A stretch of DNA of 54,525 bases from Pseudoselenomonas ruminis (GTDB lineage Bacteria; Bacillota; Negativicutes; Selenomonadales; Selenomonadaceae). The translations under genes and the position numbers were made by a program. Below are positions 31,778-41,824 of this stretch, one piece after another. The notes under the pieces were generated by a model. The model was not told where the DNA came from, made no database searches, and saw only the letters and a list, made by a program, of their open reading frames with translations. Where the stretch lies: the NCBI RefSeq assembly GCF_008271295.1, contig NZ_VTOY01000013.1, positions 1-54,525 of the forward strand, given 5' to 3'. Within the stretch, counting starts at the first letter, position 1; the number at the start of each line of letters is the position of its first letter.

Positions 31778-33139
31778 ATGGAAAAAGAAGAAGTCATCGA
31801 CCTCGGCAGACTCCTGCAGCTCATGCTCGAGCGCAAGAAAGTAGTAGGCAGCATCATCGCCGCCTGCACCATTCTTGCCATCATCATTGCCTTCATCCTG
31901 CCGAAACAGTACGAGTCCACGACACTCGTCCAGACCCGCAGTGCCGGCAAGGATATCGGTGGCGCCGCAGCCATGGCAGCCGCCATGGGGATAAACGTCG
32001 GCAGCCTCGGCGGCAGCAGCTCGAATGCCTCACCGACCAACTATATCGAACTGATGAAAAGCCGCCGCGTCCTCGAACCGATTATCGACGAGATGGAATG
32101 GCCCGATGGCAAAAAGCCGCAGGCAAAAGATTTCGCCAAGCAGAAACTTGACATCAAAAATACCAAACAGACAAACCTCATCGAAGTAACCGCCAAAGGC
32201 CGCACGCCGGAAGAGGCTCAGATGATCTCGCAGGGAGTCGTGGACAACTTCCTCACCATGCAGACCGAAAACAGCCAGCAGACGCAAAGCCTATTGGTGC
32301 GATTCCTCAACGAGCGCATCGAAAATGCGAAGCAAGAAGCCGACGATGCGGCAGCAAAACTGGCTGCTTTCCAGAAAGAGCACAAACTCTATAGCCCCAA
32401 TGACCAGGCCAAGCTCGCTATCGAGCAGCTCAATGCCTACGATAAAACCATCGGTGAGATGCAGGTAGCACAGAAATCGGCCCAGGCTCAGTACGATGTA
32501 GCTACCCAGAAACTCGGCGAACAGAAAGCTGGAGCCGCTAGCTACAACATCAACGATAACAGCACCGTCCAGAGCATCCGTGCGCAGATTGTCGCCAAGG
32601 AGGTAGAACTCGTCGGCCTGCGCCAGAAATATACCGACAATCATCCGTCTGTCATCGCGGCACAGCGTCAGCTGAATCAGCTCAGCCAGTCGTTATCCGA
32701 TGAAGTCGGTGCCGTCGTGAACTCCAACGCCGCCAGCCTCAACAGCGCCCAGATGGAACTGTTAAAGAACCAGGCGGTAGCCCAGGCACAGGCCAGCGCC
32801 GCCAGCGCTAGTGAAGCGGCTATCAAGGCGAAAAAAGCCGAGAAAGAAACAGAAATCTCGCAGCTCCCAGAAGCCGTCATGGACTACATCAAACTCGAAA
32901 GCGACGCGAAAATCAAACAGCAAATCTACACCAGCCTCGTCCAGCAGTGCGAACAGGACAAAATCCAGGAAGCCATGGAAAGCATGGATATCCAGATCAT
33001 CGACAACGCCGACTTGCCGGATGTAGATAAACCAGTAGCACCGAGGAAGAAACTTATTGCTAGTGTTGGGGTTGTGCTGGGACTTATTATTGCAGGAATA
33101 TATAGCTTTATCATATATAGGAAAGTGGAGTCTGTATAA
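31778..33139 (+). CDS. Wzz-type polysaccharide chain-length/co-polymerase protein
   Basis: 453 aa inner-membrane protein. TM1 at about residues 22-42 (VVGSIIAACTILAIIIAFIL), a long extracytoplasmic helical region (about 170-400) rich in Ala/Gln/Lys coiled coil, PVAPRKKL before TM2, and TM2 at about 428-448. This is the PCP layout that sets chain length with Wzy. There is no fused tyrosine kinase, and no separate BY-kinase gene in the window. A Gly/Ala/Met-rich insert (AAAMAAAMGINVGSLGG) is typical of PCP proteins exporting capsule. First gene of the operon, with codon use like the core genome, unlike the AT-rich genes after it. Confidence 0.9.
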   Translation: MEKEEVIDLGRLLQLMLERKKVVGSIIAACTILAIIIAFILPKQYESTTLVQTRSAGKDIGGAAAMAAAMGINVGSLGGSSSNASPTNYIELMKSRRVLEPIIDEMEWPDGKKPQAKDFAKQKLDIKNTKQTNLIEVTAKGRTPEEAQMISQGVVDNFLTMQTENSQQTQSLLVRFLNERIENAKQEADDAAAKLAAFQKEHKLYSPNDQAKLAIEQLNAYDKTIGEMQVAQKSAQAQYDVATQKLGEQKAGAASYNINDNSTVQSIRAQIVAKEVELVGLRQKYTDNHPSVIAAQRQLNQLSQSLSDEVGAVVNSNAASLNSAQMELLKNQAVAQAQASAASASEAAIKAKKAEKETEISQLPEAVMDYIKLESDAKIKQQIYTSLVQQCEQDKIQEAMESMDIQIIDNADLPDVDKPVAPRKKLIASVGVVLGLIIAGIYSFIIYRKVESV

Positions 33140-33142
33140 AAT

Positions 33143-34261
33143 ATGAATAATCAATATCCTATTCGTGTATTGCAGATAGTTGGTATAGTTTGCGGCGGTG
33201 GTGTAGAAGCAGTTATTATGAATTACTACCGTAATATTAATCGAGATAAAGTGCAATTTGATTTTGTGATAGATGGAAAAGAAAAATCATTATTAGATGA
33301 TGAGATTAAGAGAATGGGGGGGCGGGTTTATCATGTAACCCCATATAAGGATAATATCATCAAATATATGTGTGATATCTATCATATTATAAAAAAAAAT
33401 AAGTACGACATTATTCACGATAATATGAATACAATGTCTCTATTTTCGTTGTTCCCTGCTTGGTTAGCAGGTGCAAAAATACGCATAATACATAATCATT
33501 CGACAAACGAAAAAGCCATGGAAGAGCGTTGTAAGTATTATTTAAAAAAGATATTGCGACCATTTTCACCATTGTTTGCAAATCAATACGTGGCGTGCTC
33601 GAAATATGCAGCAGAATGGATGTATGGCAAAAGAGCTATACAATTGGATAAAGTTAAGATTATCAATAATGCTGTGGATATAGAGAAGTTTAGATTTTCG
33701 GTAACGGCGAGAAAAAAGTTACGCGAAGAGTTAGGGGTTAAAGAGGAAGTGAATGTAATAGGCCATATAGGGCGGTTGGTTCCTCAGAAAAACCATATGT
33801 TTTTATTAGATGTATTCGCGTCGTATTTTAAACAAAATCCGGCATCAGTATTGGTGATGATAGGTGATGGACCTTTACGAGAAAATCTAGAGCATAAGGC
33901 AAAGGAATTAAAAATTTCGGATAAGGTATATTTTAAAGGCTTAAGATCAGATGTAAATGAATGGTATAGTGCGATGGATGTTTTTTTGCTGCCATCATTA
34001 TATGAAGGATTACCAGTAGTAGGCATAGAAGCACAGGCGAATGGTGTGCCCGTTTGCCTATCAAGTAATATAACGAAAGAAGTAGTTATAAATGAAAATG
34101 TGAGATATCTGCCATTAGTTAAAGAAGAATGGGTAAAATCAATTAATGATTTGATACGGAAAAGAGCTAGAAAAACTTTGCTGGAAGAAAATGGATTTTC
34201 TATCCAAAATGAAGCGAAAAAAATGGAATGTTGGTATGGTAGTATGGTAAAGGAGGTATAG
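33143..34261 (+). CDS. Glycosyltransferase family 4 (GT-B)
   Basis: 372 aa. N-terminal Rossmann domain starts RVLQIVGIVCGGGVEAVIMNYY; the C-terminal GT1-type domain has VIGHIGRLVPQKNHMFLLDVF (about residues 196-216), VLVMIGDGPLRENLE and PSLYEGLPVVGIEA (about 285-298, the E-x7-E motif). It adds a sugar from a nucleotide donor to the growing lipid-linked repeat unit in the cytoplasm; donor and linkage are unknown. It starts 3 bases after wzz. From here the DNA is visibly AT-rich (runs such as ATAATATAATA), unlike wzz, which points to horizontal acquisition. Confidence 0.9.
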   Translation: MNNQYPIRVLQIVGIVCGGGVEAVIMNYYRNINRDKVQFDFVIDGKEKSLLDDEIKRMGGRVYHVTPYKDNIIKYMCDIYHIIKKNKYDIIHDNMNTMSLFSLFPAWLAGAKIRIIHNHSTNEKAMEERCKYYLKKILRPFSPLFANQYVACSKYAAEWMYGKRAIQLDKVKIINNAVDIEKFRFSVTARKKLREELGVKEEVNVIGHIGRLVPQKNHMFLLDVFASYFKQNPASVLVMIGDGPLRENLEHKAKELKISDKVYFKGLRSDVNEWYSAMDVFLLPSLYEGLPVVGIEAQANGVPVCLSSNITKEVVINENVRYLPLVKEEWVKSINDLIRKRARKTLLEENGFSIQNEAKKMECWYGSMVKEV

Positions 34262-34269
34262 AAAAATAA

Positions 34270-35259
34270 ATGTCCGATGTTTTGGTATCAATCATTATGC
34301 CTGTATATAATGTGGAAGGTTATATACAACAAAGTATTGAGTCTGTTTTAAAACAGACGTTAACAAATATTGAAGTGTTGGTTGTCGATGATTGTGGTAC
34401 TGACACATCAATGGAGATAGTAAAAAAATATGCGAGAAAAGATGACCGAATAACAATTATAAAACAGAAAGAAAATAAGGGCGTTTCAGCAGCACGAAAC
34501 TTAGGAATCAAAAGCGCTAGAGGAAAGTACGTAGCGTTTCTAGATTCTGATGACTATTTAGAAGAAGATTTCTTGGAGAAAATGTTTTGTTGTGCTGAGA
34601 GTAATTCTTTGGATTTAGTTATATCGGGATATGTAAATAATGAAGGCGACATGGCAAGCTGTAGATTTCATAGAATAAGAAAACGGCTTATGACTCCCAA
34701 GGAGGCCATGTATGAAATGATTTGTAAAAATCATTTTGATTGGTCCCCTTGGGATAAATTGTACCTAAGAGAACAACTTATCACAAATGATATACTTTTT
34801 AATGTGAGATATCGCATGGGGGAAGACTTAGATTTCGTGTGGAGATATTTGAGATGTATCAAAAAAGTTATATTTTTGCCATTATACAAATATCATTATG
34901 TTAATCGAATGGATAGTGCTACACACAAAAAAAAGAGTGATCTAAGATTAGATAGTGTAGAGATAATGCGAAATATCATGTTGAAAAATAAATGTGATAT
35001 GAAAATATATTTACGTATGAGAGAGTTATATGCGAAGGAAATTGGAAGTTGCATAAAGGATATATTGCTTTTACCTAATATGAAATTAAAGGTGAAAAGC
35101 TTGCAGGTTGAATTGCGGAAAAACGTAATAGTTGGAGTGCTTAATAAAGATTTTAGTATATTTATTAAATGTGCGATTTCTTTTTTTTGTTTACCGTATT
35201 GGCTGTGTTTTTGGGGATATAAAGGAGTGAGCATGTGGAGTGATTTAGATGATGGTTAA
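34270..35259 (+). CDS. Glycosyltransferase family 2 (GT-A)
   Basis: 329 aa. SIIMPVYNVEGYIQQSIESVL (about residues 7-27), VVDDCGTDTS (about 38-47) and YVAFLDSDDYLEEDF (about 91-105, DxD motif) define GT2. The C-terminal third is basic with hydrophobic segments that may rest on the membrane. It transfers a sugar in repeat-unit assembly. Its end overlaps the next gene by about 11 bases. AT-rich. Confidence 0.9.
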   Translation: MSDVLVSIIMPVYNVEGYIQQSIESVLKQTLTNIEVLVVDDCGTDTSMEIVKKYARKDDRITIIKQKENKGVSAARNLGIKSARGKYVAFLDSDDYLEEDFLEKMFCCAESNSLDLVISGYVNNEGDMASCRFHRIRKRLMTPKEAMYEMICKNHFDWSPWDKLYLREQLITNDILFNVRYRMGEDLDFVWRYLRCIKKVIFLPLYKYHYVNRMDSATHKKKSDLRLDSVEIMRNIMLKNKCDMKIYLRMRELYAKEIGSCIKDILLLPNMKLKVKSLQVELRKNVIVGVLNKDFSIFIKCAISFFCLPYWLCFWGYKGVSMWSDLDDG

Positions 35260-36607
35260 TTTAAATACAATACAAATACAGTTGTTGTGGTTAGGAATAA
35301 TATTGTTTCCGTTTGTAAATTCTATATTAATGAATAGCGGTTCTGGTTTTAGTGGAAGTATAATTCCTTTGTCGATAGGGGTTATTATATGGATAATCTC
35401 AAAGGTAATAAAAGGAAATGTTAGTATCAATACGTTTTTTCATACAGGTGTATATTTTTTTGCTCTATGGATAATAGAAGCTATAGTAAGCTCTGTTTTA
35501 AATTTTGAAGTGATAGCATATTCGGAGAATATAGTATCTAATGGAATAGAACAATTCTTGTTTAAGTTAGCTGCGATGTTAGTGTATTTTTTTATGGCAA
35601 TATATGTTTACGATATCACTTTATCTTTAAAGATAGATGCTGTTTGTAACATTGTGTGCAAAATGTTATTAATTTCTTTTGCGATAGCTGGGTTATATTC
35701 ATTGGTGGAAATATTATCTATGTTCGATGAATCGTTGAAACCTATACTGTTAGGTTTAGATGCCTTTTTTAGAGGCGGAGATGGTGGGAGTGTTAGTTTT
35801 AAAGTACGGTCTGTATCCTATGAAGCATCGACGTTAGGAAATTATTTAGCAGTAGTAGCGCCGTTTATATTAGTGAAAATGATAAATGGCAAACGGATGT
35901 ATATATTTGTGAGTATATATTTAATGATTATGGCATTGATGACGTATTCGCGTACAGTGTATGTAGTAGTATTTTTTGATATGTTGTTGATAAGTATGTA
36001 CTATAAAACATGGAAATATTTGCTGATGCTTATAATAGCATTATTCACAATAAGCGCAATAATTTCTACGGTTAATGATAGCTTATGGTTTTCTAATATA
36101 AGTCTATTTGACATATTCACCTCGTTGATTGATTCGGATGATTCGGGGAGAATTACATCTAACTACATGAGATATGGCTCTCAGATTGCAGCTTATGGGG
36201 TATGGATGGATAATGTTGTCTTTGGGGTTGGCTTAGGTCAAGCAAAGTTTTATTTATTAAATTATATACCCGACTGGGCATGGATGAGTTCAGATATGTT
36301 TATGTTTCAAGATAATATGGTGGTCTTCGGTGTATATCCTAGATTGTTAGCTGAGCAAGGTATCGTTGGGTTATTATTATATTTTTTATTATGGGGAACG
36401 GTAATAAATAAATTAATAAAGAAATGTACTCATATAAAAAATGACGAAGAGAAAATGTTTGTAGTAGCTCTAATAGCTGCAATTATAGGATCTTTATTGA
36501 CAGCGAACAATTGGGATATGCTAAGTTATCCGGCAAATTGGGTATTATTAGCTTTAGCATGGCGAATGTGTGAAAATGTTGATAAACGTGTTTGTGGAGA
36601 TGCTTAA
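35249..36607 (+). CDS. Wzy-type polysaccharide polymerase / O-antigen ligase-like membrane protein
   Basis: 452 aa, about 10-12 membrane helices with a long outside loop near residues 285-370, the general Wzy/WaaL layout. Wzy joins flipped repeat units at the outer face of the inner membrane. No sequence signature is strong by eye; the call rests on topology, the position beside Wzz and Wzx, and the segment YMRYGSQIAAYGVWMDNVVFGVGLGQ, which is like that of O-antigen polymerases. AT-rich. Confidence 0.8.
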   Translation: MMVNLNTIQIQLLWLGIILFPFVNSILMNSGSGFSGSIIPLSIGVIIWIISKVIKGNVSINTFFHTGVYFFALWIIEAIVSSVLNFEVIAYSENIVSNGIEQFLFKLAAMLVYFFMAIYVYDITLSLKIDAVCNIVCKMLLISFAIAGLYSLVEILSMFDESLKPILLGLDAFFRGGDGGSVSFKVRSVSYEASTLGNYLAVVAPFILVKMINGKRMYIFVSIYLMIMALMTYSRTVYVVVFFDMLLISMYYKTWKYLLMLIIALFTISAIISTVNDSLWFSNISLFDIFTSLIDSDDSGRITSNYMRYGSQIAAYGVWMDNVVFGVGLGQAKFYLLNYIPDWAWMSSDMFMFQDNMVVFGVYPRLLAEQGIVGLLLYFLLWGTVINKLIKKCTHIKNDEEKMFVVALIAAIIGSLLTANNWDMLSYPANWVLLALAWRMCENVDKRVCGDA

Positions 36608-36615
36608 ATTTGTTT

Positions 36616-37740
36616 ATGCGAAAAAAAATACTTATTGCCTCCCGTTGGTATGCACCAATTAAAAATCCGCGTGCTTTTCGTGCCTATGAACTTTTGATGG
36701 AATTTGTACGACGTGGATATGATGTGATAGCATTTCTGCCGGAGGATGCAGAAATGCAGGCGGATGCCAGAACTGTTTTTGTTCCGCATGGGAAAATGGC
36801 TGGAAGCGTAATGCGCGCAAAAAAATCTAATAATAAAATGAAGTCGAGATTGTTGCAAAGGCTTAGGAAGATGTTCTTGTTTTTGTTTGGCGATGGGCCG
36901 AATATTATATATTATGCTTATTTCTTATATAAAAGTATAAAGACACATCTGCGAAATAAAAACGATTATAACGTGATAATATCCATCAGTTATCCGTTCT
37001 ATGTGAATGTGGCTTTAGCTTGTTTGAAACGTTATATCAATCCTGCGACGGTGCTCATTGCGGATTGTGGAGATCCTTTTTATGCAAATCCGTCATTCAA
37101 GAAGGCTTTTTATTTGAAATATCTTGAGAAATGGGTGTTGAACCAGTTTGATTATGTGACGATTCCTATTGAGGCGGCTAGGAGTAATTATTTGGAATAC
37201 TTACCTCCGGAAAAGATAAAGGTTATTCCGCAAGGTTTTAAGTTGATGGATATCCCAGCGAGTACTTATCAAAAAAATAAAGTACCGACTTTTGGCTATG
37301 CGGGAGTGTTTTACGAGTCTATTCGTAATCCACGATATTTCTTTGAATATCTGCTGACGTTGCAACAGGATTTCTGTTTCGTTGTTTATGCAATTGCGGA
37401 TGGCTTCACTGCGAGGCTATTAGCGGAATATAAGGAAAAATTAGGGGACAAACTTGATATCCGTGAAGCGGTTGATCGGGAAGTCTTGATTCCGGAAATG
37501 GCGACGTGGGAGTTTGTCATTAACTTTGACAATGACAATAGCAATCAACGGCCCAGCAAGCTGATTGACTATGCTATGAGTAAACGGCCAATTTTAAGTT
37601 TTAATCAGGCATCATTTAAGCCGGATGTATTTTCGTCATTTTTGAGCGGAGATTACAGGGAACGGGATCATATTGATTTGTCTCAGTACGATATACGCAC
37701 TGTGGTAGATAAATTCGAAAAAATATTTTACCAAAAATAA
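36616..37740 (+). CDS. Glycosyltransferase-like protein (GT-B type) of the polysaccharide locus
   Basis: 374 aa from ATG 36616; upstream TTG codons at 36610 and 36592 overlap the wzy end. It begins KKILIASRWYAPIKNPRAFRAYELLMEFVRRGYDVIAFLPED, an N-terminal GT-B Rossmann domain. The C-terminal part includes FGYAGVFYESIRNPRYFFEYLL (about 225-246) and NDNSNQRPSKLIDYAMSKRPIL (about 302-323), as in GT4-like enzymes, though no perfect E-x7-E motif is seen. Less AT-rich than its neighbours. Donor unknown. Confidence 0.75.
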   Translation: MRKKILIASRWYAPIKNPRAFRAYELLMEFVRRGYDVIAFLPEDAEMQADARTVFVPHGKMAGSVMRAKKSNNKMKSRLLQRLRKMFLFLFGDGPNIIYYAYFLYKSIKTHLRNKNDYNVIISISYPFYVNVALACLKRYINPATVLIADCGDPFYANPSFKKAFYLKYLEKWVLNQFDYVTIPIEAARSNYLEYLPPEKIKVIPQGFKLMDIPASTYQKNKVPTFGYAGVFYESIRNPRYFFEYLLTLQQDFCFVVYAIADGFTARLLAEYKEKLGDKLDIREAVDREVLIPEMATWEFVINFDNDNSNQRPSKLIDYAMSKRPILSFNQASFKPDVFSSFLSGDYRERDHIDLSQYDIRTVVDKFEKIFYQK

Positions 37741-37760
37741 GCAAAGGGGCGCGGTTGTTA

Positions 37761-38978
37761 ATGAAATCGGTTAGTGTAATTGGCTTAGGGTATATAGGTT
37801 TGCCTACGGCAACGTTGATTGCCAATCATGGGTTTAAGGTGTATGGTATGGATCCTGTGCAGCATGTGGTGGATACCATCAATGCAGGGAAGATTCATAT
37901 TGTCGAGCCAGGTTTGGCGCAGTGGGTACAGAAGGCTGTGGGCGATGGGCATCTTCAGGCAGATACAAAACCGCATAAGGCAGATGTTTTTATCCTGGCT
38001 GTGCCAACGCCGTTCAAGGGCGATAAGAAACCGGACTTATCTTTTGTCGAGTCGGCAGCCCGTGAAGTTGCGCCTTATTTGGAAGAGGGAAATCTGGTAA
38101 TCTTGGAATCCACCAGTCCGGTAGGAACTACGGAAAAGGTTCGGGATTGGGTGCTTTCGGAATGTCCAGCATTAAAAGATAAGATGTTATATTTCGCGCA
38201 TTGTCCAGAGCGTGTCCTGCCGGGGAAAATTGTAGTGGAATTACCGGGGAATGACCGTATCATCGGCGGTGTGGATGAGGCCTCTACCAAGAAAACGGTT
38301 GAGTTTTATAGCCATTTTGTGACAGGTAACCTTCTGGAAACAGATAGCCGTACGGCCGAGCTTTCCAAACTGACGGAGAACAGCTTCCGCGATGTAAATA
38401 TCGCTTTTGCTAATGAGCTGTCTATGATTTGTGATAAATTGGGCATCAATGTGTGGGAATTGATTCGTCTGGCGAATCGCCACCCGCGCGTGAATATCCT
38501 GCAACCTGGTCCGGGGGTTGGCGGTCATTGCATTGCCGTTGATCCGTGGTTTGTCGTGGATTCGGCACCAGAGGAAGCACGTCTTATCCGCACGGCTCGT
38601 CAGGTCAATGACAATAAGCCACAATATGTAATGGCTAAAGTATTTGATGCAATCCGCAATGTAAAGGAACCAAGGGTGGCTTGTCTAGGTTTGGCATTCA
38701 AGCCGGATATTGACGATTTGCGAGAGAGCCCGTCTTTGCAGATAACCAGAGAGTTGGCCGAAAAAAACATTGCCCATATCTATGCGGTGGAACCAAATGT
38801 AACTCAATTGCCGCAAAAGCTAGAGGGCTTTCCTAATGTAGAGTTTTGCGAGTATAAAGAGGCTATTGCCAAGGCTAACATAGTACTACTTTTGGTTGAT
38901 CATAAGGAATTTAAAAAAATTGATTGCAGTTTGTTAGAAGGTAAATGCGTGATTGATACTAGGGGGATTTGGCTTTGA
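37761..38978 (+). CDS. wecC: UDP-N-acetyl-D-mannosamine dehydrogenase WecC-type
   Basis: 405 aa. It oxidises UDP-ManNAc to UDP-ManNAcA with 2 NAD+, providing an acidic sugar. NAD site GLGYIGLPTATLIA (about residues 9-22), STSPVGTTEKV (about 116-126), and the catalytic Cys in PGPGVGGHCIAVDPWF (about 252-267). The UDP-binding C-terminus has CLGLAFKPDIDDLRESPS. WecB, the epimerase making UDP-ManNAc, is not in the window. In-frame TTG at 37755 fits the AAGGGG site better than ATG 37761, so the exact start is open. Base composition is closer to the core genome than that of the flanking genes. Confidence 0.92.
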   Translation: MKSVSVIGLGYIGLPTATLIANHGFKVYGMDPVQHVVDTINAGKIHIVEPGLAQWVQKAVGDGHLQADTKPHKADVFILAVPTPFKGDKKPDLSFVESAAREVAPYLEEGNLVILESTSPVGTTEKVRDWVLSECPALKDKMLYFAHCPERVLPGKIVVELPGNDRIIGGVDEASTKKTVEFYSHFVTGNLLETDSRTAELSKLTENSFRDVNIAFANELSMICDKLGINVWELIRLANRHPRVNILQPGPGVGGHCIAVDPWFVVDSAPEEARLIRTARQVNDNKPQYVMAKVFDAIRNVKEPRVACLGLAFKPDIDDLRESPSLQITRELAEKNIAHIYAVEPNVTQLPQKLEGFPNVEFCEYKEAIAKANIVLLLVDHKEFKKIDCSLLEGKCVIDTRGIWL

Positions 38979-40366
38979 ATAAATTGCGAAAAATATATCA
39001 TGCGTTACCGTATCCTGCTCGAAATATCATTGGTGGATTATATGGTTCACTTCCTCAAAAAATCAAATATGGACCAGAATATGCAAAAATGTATAAATTA
39101 CTTAACGAATCAGCAAATTGGTCGCAGGATGAAATTCATGATTATCAGATAAAGCAATTAAGGAATTTATTGATACATGCCCATGAAACGACAAGATTTT
39201 ACAATCGGCAGTTTAACGAGGCGGGATTTAATCCGTACAAGTTTAACAATTTAGACGATTTATCCCTGATTCCGACAATCGATAAAGAAGTTATTCGAAA
39301 TAATTTATCAGATATGCTATCCGATAAATTCTCTAACAGGCAAAGATTCCAAATTACAACAGGTGGTACAACAGGACGGCAGCTGATTTTTTACGCGCAA
39401 AAGCAATTGACCATTCCAAGGGAAAAGGCAATGTATGATTATCTTTGGGGCGAAGTCGGCTATATCCCTGGTAAATCAGAAATGGTCGTATTAAGAAACA
39501 ATGTTTTGCCGGATAATAAGCTGTGGCGTTATGAAAAGAAGAATCGCTCACTAGTATTGGATCCTTTTCACATGACAGATGAAGTTTGTCACAAATTTAT
39601 TAATAAGTTGAATAAGGAAAAAATACCTTTTTTTCATGTGTATCCTTCATCAATATTGATGCTAGCGGAATATATGAACCGAACAGGAGATAGGCTAACA
39701 TACAAGCCATTGGCGATTTTTGCAACTAGTGAAAATTTATATAAAGGACAACGAGAAATTATTGAGAATGCGTTTGGTTGTCGGATGTATATGTCATACG
39801 GACACTCAGAAATGTGTAGTTTAGCAAATGGATGTGCTTTGGAAGATCACTATCATATAGAAGAATTATATGGATATACTGAATTGTTAGACAAGAACCG
39901 TGATGTTATTAATGATTCTGGGATAATGGGAGAAATTACTGCCACAGGATTTAACAACTACGTTTTGCCATTAATTCGTTATCGTACTGCTGATTATGCG
40001 AGTTATGAAGAGTGTGTAAAGACTAAATGTGGTTTTAAAGGTCGTATTTTAAAAGACATCGAGGGGCGATGGCTTCAAGAGATGTTAGTTACAAGTCAGG
40101 GAAATAAAATTTCGATGACGGCCATTAACTTCCATTCTGACGTTTTTGATCGTGTCAAATATTATCAATTTTATCAAAACACCCCCGGTTTGGTAACAAT
40201 GCGAATAGTGAAAGGCAAAGATTACACAATAGACGATGAGGTGGCTATAAAGAGCGCGGTGCAAAGTAAACTAGGTGAATATCTAAAGATGGATATTCAA
40301 TACGTCAATGAGGTTAGGCGTGCAGCTAGTGGTAAGTATAGATATATAATATCGGAGTTAGATTGA
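38975..40366 (+). CDS. CapK/PaaK-like adenylate-forming protein
   Basis: 463 aa from TTG 38975, 8 bases after GGGGG and overlapping the wecC stop; a TTG at 38969 is an alternative. It resembles phenylacetate-CoA ligase-like CapK proteins of capsule loci: ITTGGTTGRQLIFY (about residues 127-140) is the ATP P-loop, YGHSEMCSLANGC (about 271-283) the adenylate motif and LIRYRTADYASYEE the Asp-containing hinge. They probably activate an acyl group (amino acid or organic acid) for decorating the sugar. It sits next to a DUF362 protein, which may act with it. AT-rich. Confidence 0.8.
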   Translation: MNKLRKIYHALPYPARNIIGGLYGSLPQKIKYGPEYAKMYKLLNESANWSQDEIHDYQIKQLRNLLIHAHETTRFYNRQFNEAGFNPYKFNNLDDLSLIPTIDKEVIRNNLSDMLSDKFSNRQRFQITTGGTTGRQLIFYAQKQLTIPREKAMYDYLWGEVGYIPGKSEMVVLRNNVLPDNKLWRYEKKNRSLVLDPFHMTDEVCHKFINKLNKEKIPFFHVYPSSILMLAEYMNRTGDRLTYKPLAIFATSENLYKGQREIIENAFGCRMYMSYGHSEMCSLANGCALEDHYHIEELYGYTELLDKNRDVINDSGIMGEITATGFNNYVLPLIRYRTADYASYEECVKTKCGFKGRILKDIEGRWLQEMLVTSQGNKISMTAINFHSDVFDRVKYYQFYQNTPGLVTMRIVKGKDYTIDDEVAIKSAVQSKLGEYLKMDIQYVNEVRRAASGKYRYIISELD

Positions 40367-40367
40367 A

Positions 40368-41819
40368 ATGAATAATGTGTCAGTTCATATTAATAACAAA
40401 ACGATGTATCCTGATTGTCCTCCATATTCACCGAGTGAAGAGTATCCCGAGTTTATATTCAAACGGGAAGATGTTGTATCAGAGAATAATCCTGTATATC
40501 ATGCCGTTCGAGATATGTTGAAAAATCTTGGGTTGGATGAGGAAAATTATGGAACACCTAAATGGAATCCATTTTGTGAATTGATTAATAAGGGCGATAC
40601 AGTTTTACTGAAGCCTAATTTTGTATATCATGATAATGCAGGTGATCCAGATATACAAAGTCTTGTAACGCATGGCGCTGTTATAAGGCCAATTATTGAT
40701 TATGTGTTATTGGCACTACAAGGCACAGGGAAGATTATAATAGCAGATGCACCGCAAGCTAATGCTGATTTCGAAACTATTGTTGAAAGAAATGGTGTGA
40801 AACAGTTAGTCGATTATTACAATAGTAAAAACGTAATGATTGAGTTGATAGATTTGCGGAAAAATGCATATGTTGGAGGTTTTGATACAGGACTAAGAGT
40901 TGACTTGAAAGGTGACCCTCGTGGGTATGTATTATGCAATCTAGAAGATAAGTCAATGTTGCAGGATGTTGCTAATCCCGATCGGTTATATGGGGCTGAC
41001 TATGATAGAAACTTTATTGTCAAACAGCATACAAATGGACATAGATATTTATTTTCGCGAAGTGTTTTAGATGCGGATGTTGTTATAAGTATACCTAAGT
41101 TAAAAACACATCGAAAAGCTGGAGTTACGATAAATAGCAAAAATATGGTGGGTGCTAATGGAGATAAAAATTTTTTAGCGCATTATCGTGTGGGAAGTCC
41201 GGCAGATGGAGGCGATGAATTTGCCGATGATGTAGGTTTGTTAGGGAGATTACATTATAAATGGCGACGATTTGCAATGGATAATATTTTAATAAAAAAC
41301 ACCAAAACAAGTCGGTATCAGTATTTTCTTATGAATGTGCCATTTGGAATTATTCATCGTTTATATAGAGCTATAACGGGGCGAGATTATGTCATGGGGA
41401 ATGGAGATTGGCATGGAAACGATACTGTTTGGAGAATGTGTCTAGATTTAAATAGAATTTTATTGTTCGCAGATAGTAAGGGTGTTATTCATAAAGAGCC
41501 ACAGCGGAAATATTTTTGTGTGGTTGATGGGGTAGTGGCTGGTGAGGAAAATGGCCCGTTAGAACCGACTCCTAAACATGCTGGGCTTATAGCTGGTGGT
41601 AATAATCCGTTTTTCGTTGATTTTGTATGTGCACATTTGATAGGATTTGATCCGTATAAAATACCTGTGATTTACAATGCGATGAAATTAGATGGGTTTT
41701 GTTATGACGAACAGGATATAAGGGCATATTGTGAAAAAAATGGTGCAAGCGTAGATTGGCGGAGTGTTAATTTGCATTTTAAACCGCAAGCTAACTGGAA
41801 AGGGTATATTGAAAGATAG
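40368..41819 (+). CDS. DUF362 domain protein of the polysaccharide locus
   Basis: 483 aa. DUF362 hallmarks: GDTVLLKPNFVYHDN (about residues 75-89), IIIADAPQANADF (about 122-134), DADVVISIPKLKTHRKAGVTINSKNMVG (about 235-262) and a C-terminal GENGPLEPTPKHAGLIAGGNNPFFVDFV (about 395-422). Unlike many DUF362 proteins it has no 4Fe-4S ferredoxin cysteine array. Role unknown; family members occur beside sugar-modifying enzymes and flavoproteins. It follows the CapK-like gene by one base and so is likely translated with it. AT-rich. Confidence 0.8.
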   Translation: MNNVSVHINNKTMYPDCPPYSPSEEYPEFIFKREDVVSENNPVYHAVRDMLKNLGLDEENYGTPKWNPFCELINKGDTVLLKPNFVYHDNAGDPDIQSLVTHGAVIRPIIDYVLLALQGTGKIIIADAPQANADFETIVERNGVKQLVDYYNSKNVMIELIDLRKNAYVGGFDTGLRVDLKGDPRGYVLCNLEDKSMLQDVANPDRLYGADYDRNFIVKQHTNGHRYLFSRSVLDADVVISIPKLKTHRKAGVTINSKNMVGANGDKNFLAHYRVGSPADGGDEFADDVGLLGRLHYKWRRFAMDNILIKNTKTSRYQYFLMNVPFGIIHRLYRAITGRDYVMGNGDWHGNDTVWRMCLDLNRILLFADSKGVIHKEPQRKYFCVVDGVVAGEENGPLEPTPKHAGLIAGGNNPFFVDFVCAHLIGFDPYKIPVIYNAMKLDGFCYDEQDIRAYCEKNGASVDWRSVNLHFKPQANWKGYIER

Positions 41820-41824
41820 AAAAT